From assembly GCF_964656455.1 (NCBI RefSeq), contig NC_135722.1, positions 47,128,628-47,192,627 of the forward strand: 64,000 nt of DNA. Direction: 5' to 3'. The translations under genes and the position numbers were made by a program. The stretch comes from Halichoerus grypus. Taxonomy: Eukaryota; Chordata; Mammalia; Carnivora; Phocidae. This document shows, in pieces, positions 33,331 to 46,835 of the stretch; positions within the stretch are counted from its first letter, which is position 1, and each line of letters starts with the position of its first letter. Below the pieces are notes generated by a model that saw only the letters and a program-made list of their open reading frames with translations, had not been told where the DNA came from and did not search any database.

Positions 33331-36274
33331 TTTTGTGCATGTGCGAGTCCACTGTATATGCCAAACAAGAACCTAGGGGGTTGCTCAGAGTGTGGTGAAG
33401 TTCTCTATAGGAAGAGTTATATTTTCTTACTAAGATGGAAGGTGTTTTTTATTCCAAGTATACAGGTGTACGATAATCAATAACTATGTGAATGCTTTTC
33501 TGTCAGCAGGGCTCTACATCAAGCACTGTAATCGTGTGTATGTAGGGCTTGTAGACTTCGAAAATGAGAAAAAACAAGCTTATGGCATAGTTGACTGACT
33601 CAGGGTGAGAGATGCCTGCATATGAGCAGACATTTACTCAACAGAGTGAAAATTTCAGTCCTAAAGAAAAATGGCTCATTACTGCATGGAAGAACTTCCC
33701 TGGAGATGCACTGATGCGTTTGACCCTGAGGAGGATTATGGTAGGATTCTTGCTTAAGAAAGTTGCCATATAAAAATGGCTGTAATGGCTCTGTTGCCAT
33801 TGAGTATATCCAGGAAATGGGCAAAAGGGAATTTTTAAGATCTATATGTAAAGTGAAGAAAACTAAAGTAAGCTTGTACATAAAGAACTGCAGAGCTATA
33901 AGATGGAGTGCAAGTGGTTTATATACTTACATCTTCATAGCTTCTGCATTGGTAGAATATACGATGAATATGGAGGTAAACATTAATACAATTTCATAGT
34001 ACTTTGTATTTTTCTGAGTTATTGAGTGGGCAGTTACTATTTTCAGGAGTGGTTCTAGATATTCTAAAGTGAACCTGAAGAGTATAGAAAAAATAATACA
34101 TTTATATGTCTAAATAAACTTAAGGAGGGTGACATGGTAGAATTAAGAAACATATTTAAGATTATTCTGCTTATAGCACATTACATAAATAGTAAATAAT
34201 AAATGAAGTTTGTGAAAAGCCATGTAGTTTTTGAAATTTGGGTCACAGCTGAGTTTGATTTGTTGTCCTAATACTCTAATTTATTAATTATGCATTCTTT
34301 GAGTATCTTTGTTGGTTTTTCTTTCTGGCTGTTTTCCGTTTCATAGTTATTAGCTCTAGAATCTATAGGTAATGGACTCTAGAATGCAGACCAAAGTCAC
34401 TTTAATTAATAAAAATGTGAAATCTCTTACCCAGAAATATAGCTTCTTAGTTTATTCGTATTGCATTTGGAACATAATCATTATATGTAAAAGAGTGATA
34501 CTACTGTGTTTTGGTAGTTGTGTCATATTAGTTACTAAGTATTAATTTCTGTTAACTCCGAACTAGATACGTTTTGGGGCTCCTGTCCTGCACTTTCCTC
34601 AAAATGGATCTTCCCGTCCCACAACCTCTGTTTTGACACATCTGAGTTCCTGCCATTGCTGGTTTGAGGCCCTCCCTCAAAGTCTGATTACACCAAGGTT
34701 GGCTAATTGATATGTAGGCTTTTCAGCAATTTATGATCCGTGTTGCTTGACTCGTTCTCATGTGTATAACACTTGACCGTCAGTGTCCAAGAACTCCTGC
34801 TTCCCACAGGTTTCCACAGTTTGCTGATACGGACTCTGAGGTTACATGTCCAACTTTCTGGTTCAGCTGGGCCCAGCATGGCTATGTCCTTTTTTTGTCC
34901 CACCTTGTTTGTCTGTATCTTCACTTCTCACTTTGTTCTGTGCATTCTCTCTGCTGGAGAAGGAAGAAACAAAATAGAAATGAACACATTTTTAGGATGC
35001 GATCCTACATATAGCTCATTACTATTTCATTCTTTTACGGGTTGTGATGTTTTATGGAATGCTTATGTTTACGTGTAGTTTGATATTACAAATTAATCCA
35101 TTTATAAAAGCACCATGAAACGAACTATTTTTACAAAGTTACCATGTCTCTGAGTCAGGCATTCACTTTTAAATGTTCTAGTGATAGTATTCTGATGGTA
35201 TTCATCAGAGCTTCTGATAATGTTCACCCATGGGTTTGGAGATAAAATTCAAAGCAGTAAGAATTTGGGGTTCACTTTGGTACTCCGTAAGTAGTTCTTA
35301 CTTGAGTAAGAACTGCTGGGTTGGGATTGGGTTGTGGGAGCTTGGACACAGCATCTTACATGAAAGCTTCAGCACCCTTGTGTACTAGTTGGCAGGTGTC
35401 ATGATTCTTATGTTATGGCTCAGAAGACCGAAGTGTGGAGGTTAAATAGCTTGCACGGGAACACTGAATGTTCAGTAGCACTGTAGGAGTGGGATCTGAA
35501 TATTATTCCACCCATGGGCTCATACTTTTCTGAGTCTCTCTGATTAAGGTAGTTTCAGATAATTCCCCGGCAGTCTGTTCTTTGTTCATGGCCATTGATT
35601 GTTAATCAGGAGGGGGAAGGGATCATAGTGATGTATAAAAATAGTTGATCATTTAAAAGTTATACTGTATGGTACATTCTACTTTGGTCGTTTCTCATAA
35701 ATTTGTCAAAATGGTGTGGTAGAATTCTTTTAAAAACAGGAGATTCTAGGCTTATTTAATTTCTTTTCTTTCCCCCAATATTTTTTTATACTTTAAAAGA
35801 ATGTAGAGTGATAGCTTATACATTCTGAAGCTCAGGAAACATTGCCATTTTAAAATTAAATTAGCATCTTTGATTTCTGGTTTAAAAAATGTGTTTTTTC
35901 CCCAAAAACATATTATTAACATTGTTTAATTACAAAATACATACAGAAAAACTGAAATTCTTGTTGCTTATATTTACTTAGTATATGTGACTTGCTTCCT
36001 TTTAATACTATATGTTTATTTCCTGAGCCTTAGTTTGAAAATGGTGAATGTTGAAGTACATTTACAGGTCACAGTTTGAGATTACAGATGCTTCTATGAA
36101 AACTGCATATTTTCTAATTTTTTGGCTTATAAGACTCAAAGTCTGTTTCACTCTTTGATGAGAACTAGTTCTTAAATTAAACCAATGGATTAGTGCATGA
36201 AATTTGTTGAAAGCTGTTTCTTTGCAATATTCTGATGCTTCCTAAATAAGTATCTGGTGTTCACCCTACATTTT
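33331..36274. other. Non-coding sequence, nothing recognised
   Basis: This is a long AT-rich stretch without recognised repeats or exon candidates that I can support. Frames at 34760-35078 have no splice-site support. Confidence 0.4.
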
Positions 36275-36600
36275 TAAAATAACTTATTTTGAGATAATTT
36301 TAGAGTCACATGCAGTCATAAGAAATAATAGAGAGAGATCCTGTTGGACTCTTCATCCAGTTTCCCCCAATGGTAACAGTTTACATAACTATAGTTCAGT
36401 ATCACAACCAGGAATTGACATAAACACAATCAGCATACGTTATGTAGATTTCACCGATTTTTACATATGTGTGTGTGTAGGATCCCTCATGCCACAACCA
36501 CCTCCCTCTCTCCTCACCTAATCCCTGGGTACCACTTGTCTCGTCTCCGTGTCTGTATAGTGTTACCATTTCAAGAATGTTATATACATGCATCTTCCTT
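36275..36600 (-). mobile_element. Antisense L1M 3'-end fragment
   Basis: The text ttgagataattttagagtcacatg, cagtttcccccaatggtaacag and gtatcacaaccaggaattgac is the complement of an old L1 3' end. Confidence 0.65.
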
Positions 36601-36834
36601 TTCCCCCTCCATAATGTATAGTATCTGAAAATAAGAACAACTACAAGAAAAAGGGTGAAGGATTCTTAATGTTTGTGCCTACGTTAAGGTTTTCTTTGAA
36701 AGAAGGGCAAAGCTATCACCTTAATGTTCACTAGCTAAATTATTTTCCCTGGGCATAAATTATAGTTTTCATATAGTAAAATGCTGAGTTACTAAATCTG
36801 TATACTTGACATATTCAAAAATGCTTGTAATTCA

Positions 36835-37090
36835 GCCTTTCACTTAAATATCACCTTTTCAGAGAGACTGTTTTGATGATTCAAACTACAGCAGTTTCCA
36901 AGTTACTCAATCTCATTGTCCTCTATTTTCATGATAGTACACAGGCATTTTATGATTTGTTTGTCTATCTCTCCCTCTTTACCCTCTTAAAATATAAGCT
37001 CTGTGAGAGTAGGGACCTTATTTGTATTTTTCATCTTATATTTCCAGTGCCCAGAGTGGTGCCTCTACATAAAATGTTATTGCATGACAT
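36835..37090 (+). mobile_element. L2 3'-end fragment
   Basis: A cacttaaatatcaccttttcagagag block is followed by tataagctctgtgagagtaggg and cagtgcccagagtggtgcc, in L2 order, without its final tail. Confidence 0.65.
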
Positions 37091-37392
37091 GCATTTCATA
37101 GGTCTGAAAACCTATCTTCTAAGCCCGTATTTGTTTGTTTACTTTAATGATAAATTTTAATTTTTAATGGTGCCCCGACTGTGCCTGAGTTTTGGTGTAT
37201 AGTGCTGAAATGTTTGAATCATTTTACTATAATTTAGTCAGCCAGTGACTTTTTGGGAACATTAAATCCCCGGGAGGTAGAACAATTCTTACATTCCCTA
37301 GTCAGGTCTGTTTGAAGGCATCCAGTAGTCTTCTGTGAATTGACAGAAGCCTAGAACATCGATCGCTTGCTTCCTTTCATAGAATTACTCTT

Positions 37393-37602
37393 TTTTTTTT
37401 TTTTTTTAAAGATTTTATTTATTTATTTTGACAGAGAGAGAGAGAGACAGCGAGAGAGGGAACACAAGCTGGGGGGAATGGAAGAGGGAGAAGCAGGCTT
37501 CCCGCAGAGCAGACAGCCCGATGCGGGGCTCGATCCCAGGACCCTGGGATCATGACCTGAGCCGAAGGCAGACGCTTAACGACTGAGCCACCCAGGCGCC
37601 CC
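37393..37602 (-). mobile_element. CAN-SINE, antisense, 16 bp TSD
   Basis: A full reverse-complement SINE is flanked by exact tcatagaattactctt at 37377-37392 and 37603-37618. This is the 'gtctgcc / cctgggatcatgacc' subfamily with an aagctggggggaatgg variant in the tail block. Confidence 0.95.
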
Positions 37603-37621
37603 TCATAGAATTACTCTTAAG

Positions 37622-37868
37622 AGTTTGGTCCGATAGTGGATTTCCTGGGTTTGAAGCCTGGCTCTATCATTTATTAGCTGTGTGGCCTTGTGCAAATTAC
37701 CTAACCTCTCTGTATCTTGGTTTCATAGTCTGTTAGATAAGGATATTAATAGGACCTATTTTATAGAGTTGTTATAAAAATTAAGTGAGACAGTATCCTA
37801 AAAGTACTTAGACTACTTCTTGGCACATAAGAGATGTTTAATAATAATGCTAGCTGTTATTATTCAGT
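37622..37868 (+). mobile_element. MIR element, sense
   Basis: The order is ctgggtttgaagcctggctc, attagctgtgtggccttgtgc, acctaacctctctgtatc, gttgttataaaaattaagtgag and cttggcacataagagatg, nearly full length. Confidence 0.87.
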
Positions 37869-38459
37869 GTGAGGAAGTTAGTATCTGTTTTATTCACACA
37901 TCAAGCAGTTGAAATAACACAATTTATGGCATACATCTAATCAGAGAATAGTGTATCATAAGAGTTTTATCTATAATCAGAAAATGGATTTCAGGTTTAT
38001 TTATTTCCTCTTATTACATTAGATGGTTTTGTGAACATCAAATAGTTTGGAAAGTGCTGAAAGGAAATGAAATCTGAGAGGCCTGGGAACATATTCTCTT
38101 GATTGTTGGTTGTAATTTTTGCTTTGAATGAGAGAGGTCACGTCAGAACATAGACTGGTCTTTTGTTGTCCATGCAAATTATGATCACTAATATGAGTTT
38201 CCCAGACATTGGTTAAATGCTGATAGTGAGAGGCAGTCATGAAGAGGATTAGGAAGCTACTGTTGTTTGGTTTTATCTCCCCTCACTCCTCCTCTTAGAG
38301 CTCTCTCTTCGTTTTCTGTCTCAGCTGCCTGGTTTCTGCTTGCTAACCTCTGCACACCATCCTATAAACATTTTCTATACCACCTACGAAGGTAAGTTTG
38401 CTACTGATCGGCTAACTCCTTAGATTGAGCTAGTCCCTGTAATAGCTCCCTGCCCTGTA

Positions 38460-40870
38460 GCAATAAGTTTACAAGAAGTTGCAAAGAAAAGTTCAGGGAG
38501 GTTCCATCTACCTTTTACCCATCCTGCCCTAAAATTAACATCTCGAGTAACTGTAGTGTAACGGCAATACCAGGAAATCGACATCGGTACAACCCACAGA
38601 GCTTATTCTATACATTTATTTGTGTGTGTGTGTCTCTGGTTTGTGGAATTTTTTTTTTATCACGTGTAGTTTTGTGTAACCATCACTACCTGTAACCATC
38701 AAGCTGCTGAACTGTACCGTCGCCGTAAGGCTCCCTGGGCTACTCCTTGCTGGCCACACCCACCCCTCCCCGCTCTGTAATCCCTGACAGTTTGGTCTCC
38801 TCTTTATAATTTTGTTATTCCAAATTCCATCACATCCAGAACGTGATGTAAATCGAATCATGAAGTATGTTACTTTTTGAGATTGGCTTTTTCCACTCAG
38901 CTTAATTCCCTTGAGGTTCGTCTATCAAAGTTTGTTGCGTATATCAATAGTTTGTTTCCTTTTATTTTTTTCTGAGTCGTATTCCTTGGTATGGCTGCAT
39001 CACAGTTTGTTAAACTATTCACCTGTTGGAGGACGTTGGGGGCATTTCCAGTTTTTGACTGGTACTAATAAAGCTGCTATGAACATTCATAACAGATTTC
39101 TTTGTGAACATACGTTATCATTTTTTTTGAGATAAATGCCCAACAGTACAATAGTGCTAGGTTATATGGTAAGTCCATTTTTTAGTTTTATTTATTTTTT
39201 ATTTTTTTCCATTTTTTAGTTTTAAAAGAAGCTGTCAAGTTGTTTCCCAGAGTGGCGATATCATTTTACAGTTCCACCAATACTGTACGAGTAATCTAAT
39301 TCTTTCTTTCTTTTTTAAATTTAATTAATTTATTTAAGTAATCTCTATACCCAGTGTGGGGCTCGAACTCACAACCCCGAGATCAAGAGTCACATGTTCT
39401 TCCGACTGAGCCAGCCAGTCACCCCTATGAGTAATCTCATTTTTCACATCCTCACCATTATTTGGTGGTATCACTGTTTTTTTATTTTAGCCATTATGAT
39501 GGTGATATATCGTTGTGATTTTAATTCACAATTCCCTAATGGCTAGTGATGTTGATCATCTTTTCATGTGCTTATTTGTCACTTGTGTATCTTCTTTGGT
39601 GAAATGTCTGCTCGTGTTTTGCCCATTTTCTAATTGGATGTTTTAATGTTGAATTTTGAGAGTTCTTTATTTTTCTAGCTATAAGTTGTTGTCAGATGTG
39701 TGATTTGCAAATATTTTTGCCCAGTCTGTATTTTGCCTTTTTGGCCCCTAATGAGGTCTTTCACAGAGGAAAATTTTTAATTTTGATGAGGTTAACTTAC
39801 TAGTTTTTCCTTTTTATCTATTTTGTTTTGAAAAAAAACTGGCATGCAGTTTGGAGTTTGTTGAAATTCTTGGATCTGTGCGTTTGTAGTTGTCATCATG
39901 TTTATAAAAATTCTAACCATTATTTCTTTATTTTTTTCTCCTCTCCTTTTGATACCATTTATATGTATACTAGATGCTTGATATTGTCCTATAGGTCACT
40001 GCCGCCCTGTTTATTTTTACTTGGCTTTTTTTTTTTTTTTTTTTTTTCCCTCTCTGTGCTTCATTTTGGATAGTTCCTATTGCTATGCCTTCCAATGGAC
40101 TAATCTTTCCTTTGGAAGTGTCTAATATGCTGTTAATCCTATCTACTCTATTTTTCATTTCAGGTATTGTATTTTTCATCTGTGGAGATTCCATTTGGAT
40201 TGTTAAAAAAAATCTTCCATTTCCCTTTTAATCATATTCATGTATTCCTCCCTCCTTTTAAACATGTAGGCCATATTTATAATAGTTGTTTTAACATTCT
40301 TGACTGCTAGATCTATCATCTCTCTCATTTGGGAGCCATATGCCGGCCAGCTTTTAACTGGATGTCAGACATTGTGACTTTCATGTTGTTGGTTGATGGA
40401 TTAAATTGACTTTCCTTACATAGTGTTGGATTTTGTTCTGGCATGCAGTTAAGTTGCTTGAAGGCCTTTGAAGCCTTTTGAGACTTGCTTTTAAGTTTAG
40501 TTAGGGCATTTGTTTGCACAGTATTTGTTGAAAAGACTTTTATAATTCGTTGAATTACTTTGTCACCTTTGTTGGAAATCAGTTGACCTCTGTTCTGTTC
40601 TGTTGATTTGTTCCTTGCCCCAATACCACAGTGTCTTGATTATTGTACCTTTATACTGAGTCTTGAAACCAGGTAGTGTGACTCCTCCAACTTTTTTCTT
40701 TCTTAAGATTGTTTTGTCTTTACTGGGACCTTTGCTTTTATAAATACACTCTGGAATCAGTTTGCCAATTTCTATAAAATATGCAGCAAAGCTGAGAATC
40801 ACAGAACAGACCTTGATAAAATCCATGCCTTCTGATGTTTCTTAGAAGTTTTTTTGTGGGCCTTCTCTAG
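38460..40870 (-). mobile_element. Composite of antisense L1M fragments with one SINE
   Basis: The plus strand complements L1 3' and ORF2 sequence at 38580-39820 (ggtatggctgcatcacagtttg, gctgctatgaacattcataac, ccattatgatggtg). A further old L1-type segment lies at 39960-40330. At 40563-40826 a minus-strand frame reads KKVGGVTLPGFKTQYKG, which is L1 ORF2 sequence. More than one insertion may be present. None is intact. Confidence 0.72.
39298..39428 (-). mobile_element. Older short CAN-SINE-related element, antisense
   Basis: The text taagtaatctctatacccagtg, ggctcgaactcacaaccccgagatcaagagtc and gactgagccagccag is the older, shorter carnivore tRNA-SINE type, lacking the long CT-rich tail. Target duplications gagtaatct lie at 39289-39297 and 39429-39437. 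Confidence 0.85.
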
Positions 40871-42514
40871 AAAATACTCCTTAGGAAGACTGGGCTTCAT
40901 TCTGCTTGAACTTCCATATCTTTTAATTTCTAAAAAATTGCTGTAGTATATATACTGTCCTATATTATTATTATATATACTAATAAATACTTTTCTTTAG
41001 GTCTTTGCCTGGGTGTATTTGTTGCCTTGTCTATTTTAGTGTCTTTGGTAGTACTGAATTGTTCTTGTTTCAATCTTGAGAATATAAGTGTTGATTTAGT
41101 AAGAGAAAAACAAGAAAGTAACATAGCACATCATTGATTAAATCTGTCAACAAAGGATGTGTAAGAGAATTGAGCTTTTTCCTCTGTGGTATTAGAATTG
41201 GTCTTCCTTCTGCTATGTTACAGTTTCTAGACAGGTATTAGGGAAATATTCAGGGACACAGTTTTTATGGCACTGTAATTAATGAAATATCAATACTATA
41301 ATGAAGTGGCATTATTGCTTTTATATTTCCAAATGAGCTTGAGTTTTCCAAAAACTTCAAATAAGCTATTTTTTTTGCTGCTATCTTGAAATATATGCTT
41401 TAATAGTGTTTAATCTTGTTGCTTTAAATGATTTTTTTCTAGAATTTACCTAACCAAATTGCAGTATTCATTTTCACAATTATTTCTGAGTTGTGGTTTT
41501 ACATATATAAAACATTACCCACAATTTATGATTCCAGTTACATAAATTGGTCATTTTAGTCTCCTGTAGTAAATACATGTAGATGTTATGAATAAGATCT
41601 TACAGGTACTTTTATGTCATTTTAATGGGTTCATGTTTGTATTGAATAACTGAATTGCAACTTTTAATTTCAATTTGTGGAGTGTTCACAGAATAAAATA
41701 TTTGAATTAACTGAAATGAATTAGGGCACCTCAGGACAGTGATGGAAAGAACTAAGAACTATATTCATTTTATTAGAGTGATCATATTGTTTTATGAGAA
41801 AACAAGCCATTTTGCTCTGGATGGCAATTATTTGCGGTAAAGAAGTACCTTGGAATTATAGATCATTTTTCAGTTTTATGGGCATTTCTGTCAGCTGAAA
41901 ATAATTGCTGATTTGGGCTTTCCTTGGAGCAAGAGGTAGAAATTATTTTATTAACTTTGTATGGAGGCATCTTTTAGTCGTTAATTAGATATATTACTCT
42001 GGAAGCAGTAGAATATTGTTTTTTTAGAAGTTTAGAATTCTGTAATAGAAGCACAATAAAAGAATAAGTCAGTTGTAGAAAAGTGCCTCATATGTGGTTC
42101 AGAGAATCTGAGGCTGCTGATGATTTAAGAGCACAGCAAAGTGCTAACTGTATGTGCTACAGATACCAAGTCAAACGGAGTTCAAAGCCTGAAAGACCCT
42201 GGTGGGCTTGGTTTTTGTTTTAAAAGATAGTATGTGATGTTCTTCATCATGCCCATATTGGGACCACAAAAAGACTTGCCAGTATTTCCCACAAAATGAT
42301 CATCAGGTAGAGTTCCCTTGTGTCTGATCCCCTCCCCCATTCTGCCAGATACAGGCATAGCTCGTGTATTTATGGAGATGGGAGGACTAGCTGAACTGGT
42401 GGTATATTGGTTTGTTATAGCCTCATCCCGAAAGAAATGTGTTCCTGCCAGGACTCTTGGTTTTCTTCATATCCTCTGAAATTATGCTCTGCCTTCAATC
42501 ATACGTTGTTCCAG
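40871..42514. other. AT-rich non-coding sequence
   Basis: No repeat or exon was recognised in this stretch. Confidence 0.4.
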
Positions 42515-42740
42515 CTACAAATCATAATAAGCAATAATTTTATGTCCCTGAACTAGGTACCACATAGTGTTCTAGATATTTTCTATGTATTGACTCATTT
42601 GATCCTCACGTCAATTCTGTGTTATATTATTTTTTTCCATTTTACAGATGGAAACTGAGACAAACATTGTCAGCTAGAAAGTGACAGAAGGGAGCTATGA
42701 ACCAGATTCTCTGCTCTTAATCCTATTCTTTTCTATCTAG
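42515..42740 (-). mobile_element. MIR element, antisense
   Basis: The order is gtgttctagatattttctatg, ttgatcctcacgtcaattctg, cattttacagatggaaactgagac and agctatgaaccagattctctgctc, which is reverse MIR order. Confidence 0.78.
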
Positions 42741-43663
42741 CTTGAATTGATTAAGAAATCCCAAGTAAATTTGTATTATCAGTGTTTTAACATTATTAAC
42801 AATGTCCTAAGTTTGACAGCTCCAACTTTGTATTAGAGACCCCTCCAAAAAGCTTGCTTGGTAATTTCTTTAATTTCCATTAGAGGTCAGTCTATCACCT
42901 GGTAATGTCAGTATTGTCCGCTTCCTGGTCTTGGAAGTGCAAAATTTCAAGTATACTAAGTTAAAGAAGTATGCTATGAAAGAGACTTGGGGAGCAGAAT
43001 AATTTTTGAATTAGAAACATAATCAAAGAGTCATCTTTATAGTAATAAAGGCAAATATGACTATTAAAAGACCCAGTATTGGCTGAATAGATTGTATTTG
43101 CAGAATTTAATCAAGATATCCTGGAACCAAAAAAAAAAAAAAAAAAAGATATCCTGGGAGATGATAACTGGTGTAGAAAAGGCTAATGACCTTGACCTTT
43201 CTTTATTGCCTCTAAACTAACCACACATTAAATATTAAACCAATTTTGGGTTGCTACTACTCCAAGTCCCATTTAATTCATTCAAGGACATAGACTATAC
43301 CCTGAGAGTAATGAAACAGTGAAATTACTTAGTGTTCACTAATAGATACTCTCTGGTAATTTTAACGCAATATGGGTCTGAGGACTTTTTTAAGTGGCCT
43401 AGAGACTTTTATTTCTCAGCTTTCAAGTTTTAGAAGTAACAAGGTATTGAATTACAATGCAGAAACCAGGAGTCTTCATTTAGAAGCAACATTTTGAGGC
43501 AACTTCTGTGGTTGGAGAAGAGGAGCGTCATATTTTGGAGGAATCCAGGTAGTTATTTGGAGACTCTAGCACGGTCCTGAGTAGAGAGTAATTTAACCAG
43601 CAACGTTAGTTATATGTAAGAAATGTTCTGGATCCTGTAGGTTAAATAAAATCTTTTAGGCAG
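42741..43663. other. Non-coding sequence
   Basis: No element was recognised except an A-run at about 43130-43147. Confidence 0.4.
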
Positions 43664-43945
43664 CCTTCAAACGAATGGAAACAATCTGACTTGACTTCAG
43701 ATTTGTCACACGGGAAATGAATGGCGACACACAGAAGAGGCCAGGCCAAGGAGGAAAGTTACACAGGAAGGTGGGTCAGCAGAGTTTGCAGGTCTGGATA
43801 GAGAAGACGTTAAATCCGGGGGACTGTTGGAAGAGAGAGGTACAAGAAAGTCCTATACATAGAGAGAGAGAGGGAGAAGCAGACAGGATACTGGGCTTCC
43901 AGGGAGACAAGTCACATCTAAGACCTGAAACCACTGAGCATGAAG
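43664..43945 (+). CDS. Candidate alternative first coding exon
   Basis: A weak acceptor (aatcttttaggcag) ends at 43663 and a strong donor (tgaag|gtaaga) starts its intron at 43946. An ATG at 43717 opens 76 codons that reach the donor in phase 1, the phase of the candidate exon at 53136. The predicted residues are charged and low in hydrophobics, with an REREGE stretch from a (GA)n run. I recognise no domain. It could be chance: the polypyrimidine tract is poor and part of the sequence is low complexity. Confidence 0.2.
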
Positions 43946-43964
43946 GTAAGAACTGGTGATGTAC

Positions 43965-44200
43965 TTAACACATGTCAGGTACTGTGCTGAGACACTTTGT
44001 ATATATTATCTCAATTTCCTCTTATTTTTTAAGGCAGATTCGAATCCCCTTTCACAGGCAAGATGACTGAGGCCCAAAGAGTGTCAGTAGCTTCCCTGGG
44101 GTCATATAGCTTGTGCATGGCCAGACTGAGATTTGAACTCGGGGCTTTGTGACTCACGCTGGAAAGCTGTGCTTCCTGATGCAGAAGGCATTTCTTTTCT
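43965..44200 (-). mobile_element. MIR element, antisense
   Basis: The order is catgtcaggtactgtgctgag, cctttcacaggcaagatgactgagg, gtcatatagcttgtgcatgg and gagatttgaactcggggc, which is reverse MIR order. Confidence 0.82.
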
Positions 44201-45379
44201 GCCTCAGTTTTATGCTGCCTGCAGGGTAGGGATAGTCATAGGCTTATATCCAATGGGAAATTAACCCCATAGTTAAACCCCAATTACAGCAAAAGTAGAG
44301 GGTTATAACTTCCAGGGAGGTGGGAGTAGGGATATTTTTGTTAAAAATGTGAAGTTTCTTCACCTCTGCCTATATTCACAGTAAAGACCTATATTCTCCA
44401 TGTAGCAGTGATTAGGTGGTGGTGAATCTGTCCCTTGTACTTCTCACGACTTTGTTGTTTTTTTTTTTCCTCTCCTAAAATCCACTAATTATCTTACTAG
44501 GTGTTCCCTCTGTTGGCTTGATTTTTCATAAATGGCACTACTGGAGGTGCCCTCTCAAGGACTTTCTAGAGTCTTAATAGGAAGAGTAGTGGGCCAACCT
44601 AAAAGGAAGTTTAGGGATCACTAATTTGGTCTGTCAGTATACTTTTGTCACTTTATTTTTACACCTGCAGGCAGCAGTGCTTCTGAGATCTTTTGGTCCT
44701 TTAAAGATAGCTTTGATCCTAGATCTCTTTCTGCTTGGGATATGTTTTTGAAGGGCTGAGGACAGAATGTCAGCTTTCTTCTCCCAAAGGCACCCGTTGC
44801 TGAATTTCCCCTATAATCTGGGGCTTTCATCATTTCCTCCATGTTGATGGTGGCACCAGACCTGGGGAATAGCGTTTATCTTTTGTTTTTTGACCTAAGT
44901 GACTGGTTAATGGTGAAAGGGCCATCAGCTAAGAATGCTTTTAATAAGGCCCTCTTTTTTGTGGTCTAGCCAGGGTCTATCTGAGCTCAACTGCAAAAAG
45001 TATTCCCCAAGTTCTCTCACTTTTTTCATCTGGAGTTGCTTGAAGGTGATTCTTAGGAGGAGTACATCCACATGCTGTACAAGGGCAAGCAAAGCTGTAT
45101 CTCTTTATATAGCTTTTAATCTCTTGGTTAAAACTTTGATTTATTTGGACAAAATAATATAGAATTCTTAACTTAGGGGTGTCATGTGACATTGGACCCA
45201 CAAGTGCCAGAATCCCCTTCTAAGCCTGTAGCAGAATTCTATAAGGCTGAAGTGCCTACTTTCTTCCAAGAGGCTTTTGGGATTGAATTTACTCATCCGT
45301 TTTCAATCCATAAATGCCCCAAGTGAGTTCTCTCTCCTACTTGCTATTTCATAGAGAAAGAAGACATTTGATGGGAATT
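44201..45379. other. Non-coding sequence
   Basis: No named repeat or exon was recognised in this stretch. Confidence 0.4.
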
Positions 45380-45835
45380 TCCCTACCAACCAAATCTGCG
45401 AACCTGCTTGCACCCATCCACTCTTCCTCAAATAGCTTCCCAACCCACTTTCCTACTGGTTTCCACTCTTGATTCTCTTATATCCTGCAACTAAAGTCAT
45501 ATTTTACAAAGACAGATCAGATAATGTCATTCTGAAAACTTATATATTACTTTGCACTGCTCTTATGATGAAGGCTGAAATCTTTCATGTAGACTACAAG
45601 GCTCTATAGGAGATGGCCCCTGGCCTCCCTCACCATCTTGGACTGACAATAGCAGAGCCCTTCTTCACAGTCCAACCATTCTGGTCTCCTTTGGTTTCCT
45701 CAAGTCTGCCACGTTCCTGCCTGGATCCTCCTTTTGGAACACATTCTTTGCTTCCCCTAGTTAACTGCTCATGGTCCTTCAGATCTCTGCTCAAGTGTCA
45801 TTCTTTAAGAGAAATCCCAATGTAGACCTATCATT
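45380..45835 (+). mobile_element. L2 3'-end fragment
   Basis: The order is ctgaaatctttcatgtagactacaagg, ggcctccctcaccatcttgg, cctcaagtctgccacgttcc, cttcagatctctgctcaagtgtc, which is L2 order, without the final tail. The 70-codon frame at 45613 lies within it. Confidence 0.78.
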
Positions 45836-46599
45836 ATCAACTTAATTGCATTTTTTCCCTACATGTTTTTATTGCCAGAAAGTTCAGTTTGTCCCTGATG
45901 AGGACTTTCCCTTCACTTGATGTATTGCCTAAGAACCTGGAGGTTCCAAAGGAGTGTTAGTTTCATGTACCAGATAGAGAGTGACCTGGATATCTGGTTA
46001 AGTACGATATAGCTGTATAAAGATTTGCTGTTGAAGACTGATCCTGCATAGCCCAAAGGGGAAAATTATCTCTGACATTGTGATGACCTGCCAAACCACA
46101 GAATGTGTCATTAGTTGACACTCAGACACTAAGTCATCGTTCCTCAACACATCATCTTGTGTTACGGTGATTATAGGCTGGGCTAGAGTCACTCATCACT
46201 CTTCCTTCATGAGCACTTGAGTTGAGCTTGAGTCACCAACTCAGACAGCTCCTGCCCAGCAAGTACTCTTTCAGTGACTTCTGCTTCCCTTCTTGCCAGG
46301 AGACTTTGGTCATGGCCATGTCAGGTTTACCCCAACATGTTTCCTTAACTTTGAATCCCAAGGAATACTCACAGAAGGCCTATGGGCTTTGCATTCCAAG
46401 AAAAAAGGTAGTTATTTTTAGGTTCTATAGCTAAAGAAAAATTCTATTACATCCAGATATAGGGTACTTACTCATCTTGCATTCTGTCACTAAGGGAGGC
46501 AAATCTAAGAGACTCTCTACAAAATAAAGAAAATTAGCCTCAAGGACACTTTTGCCTCTCCCCATACTGAGAAGCACCACAGAAATTTCTAGCTAAAAT

Positions 46600-46835
46600 A
46601 ATTTAATCCATACCTCTTGGGTACTCTATTTAATCTCTGCTTTAACGTCCACCCCTATACTCACTTATTGATCTATTATCCTTGTGATTGTTTGTTTAAA
46701 ACCCAGCTTCCTCGCTATAATATAGGTTCCTAGAAGGTAGGAACTATTTCTGTCTTCTTCATTGATACATCCTCAGTGCCTTTCAAAATGCTTTGCACAT
46801 AGTTAACATTCCATGCATATTTGATGAGTGAATGG
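46600..46835 (+). mobile_element. L2 tail fragment
   Basis: The text aggttcctagaaggtaggaac, cagtgcctttcaaaatgctttgc, acatagttaacattccatgc and gatgagtgaatgg is the end of an L2. It may be the continuation of the fragment ending near 45835, displaced by about 0.75 kb of other sequence. Confidence 0.65.
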
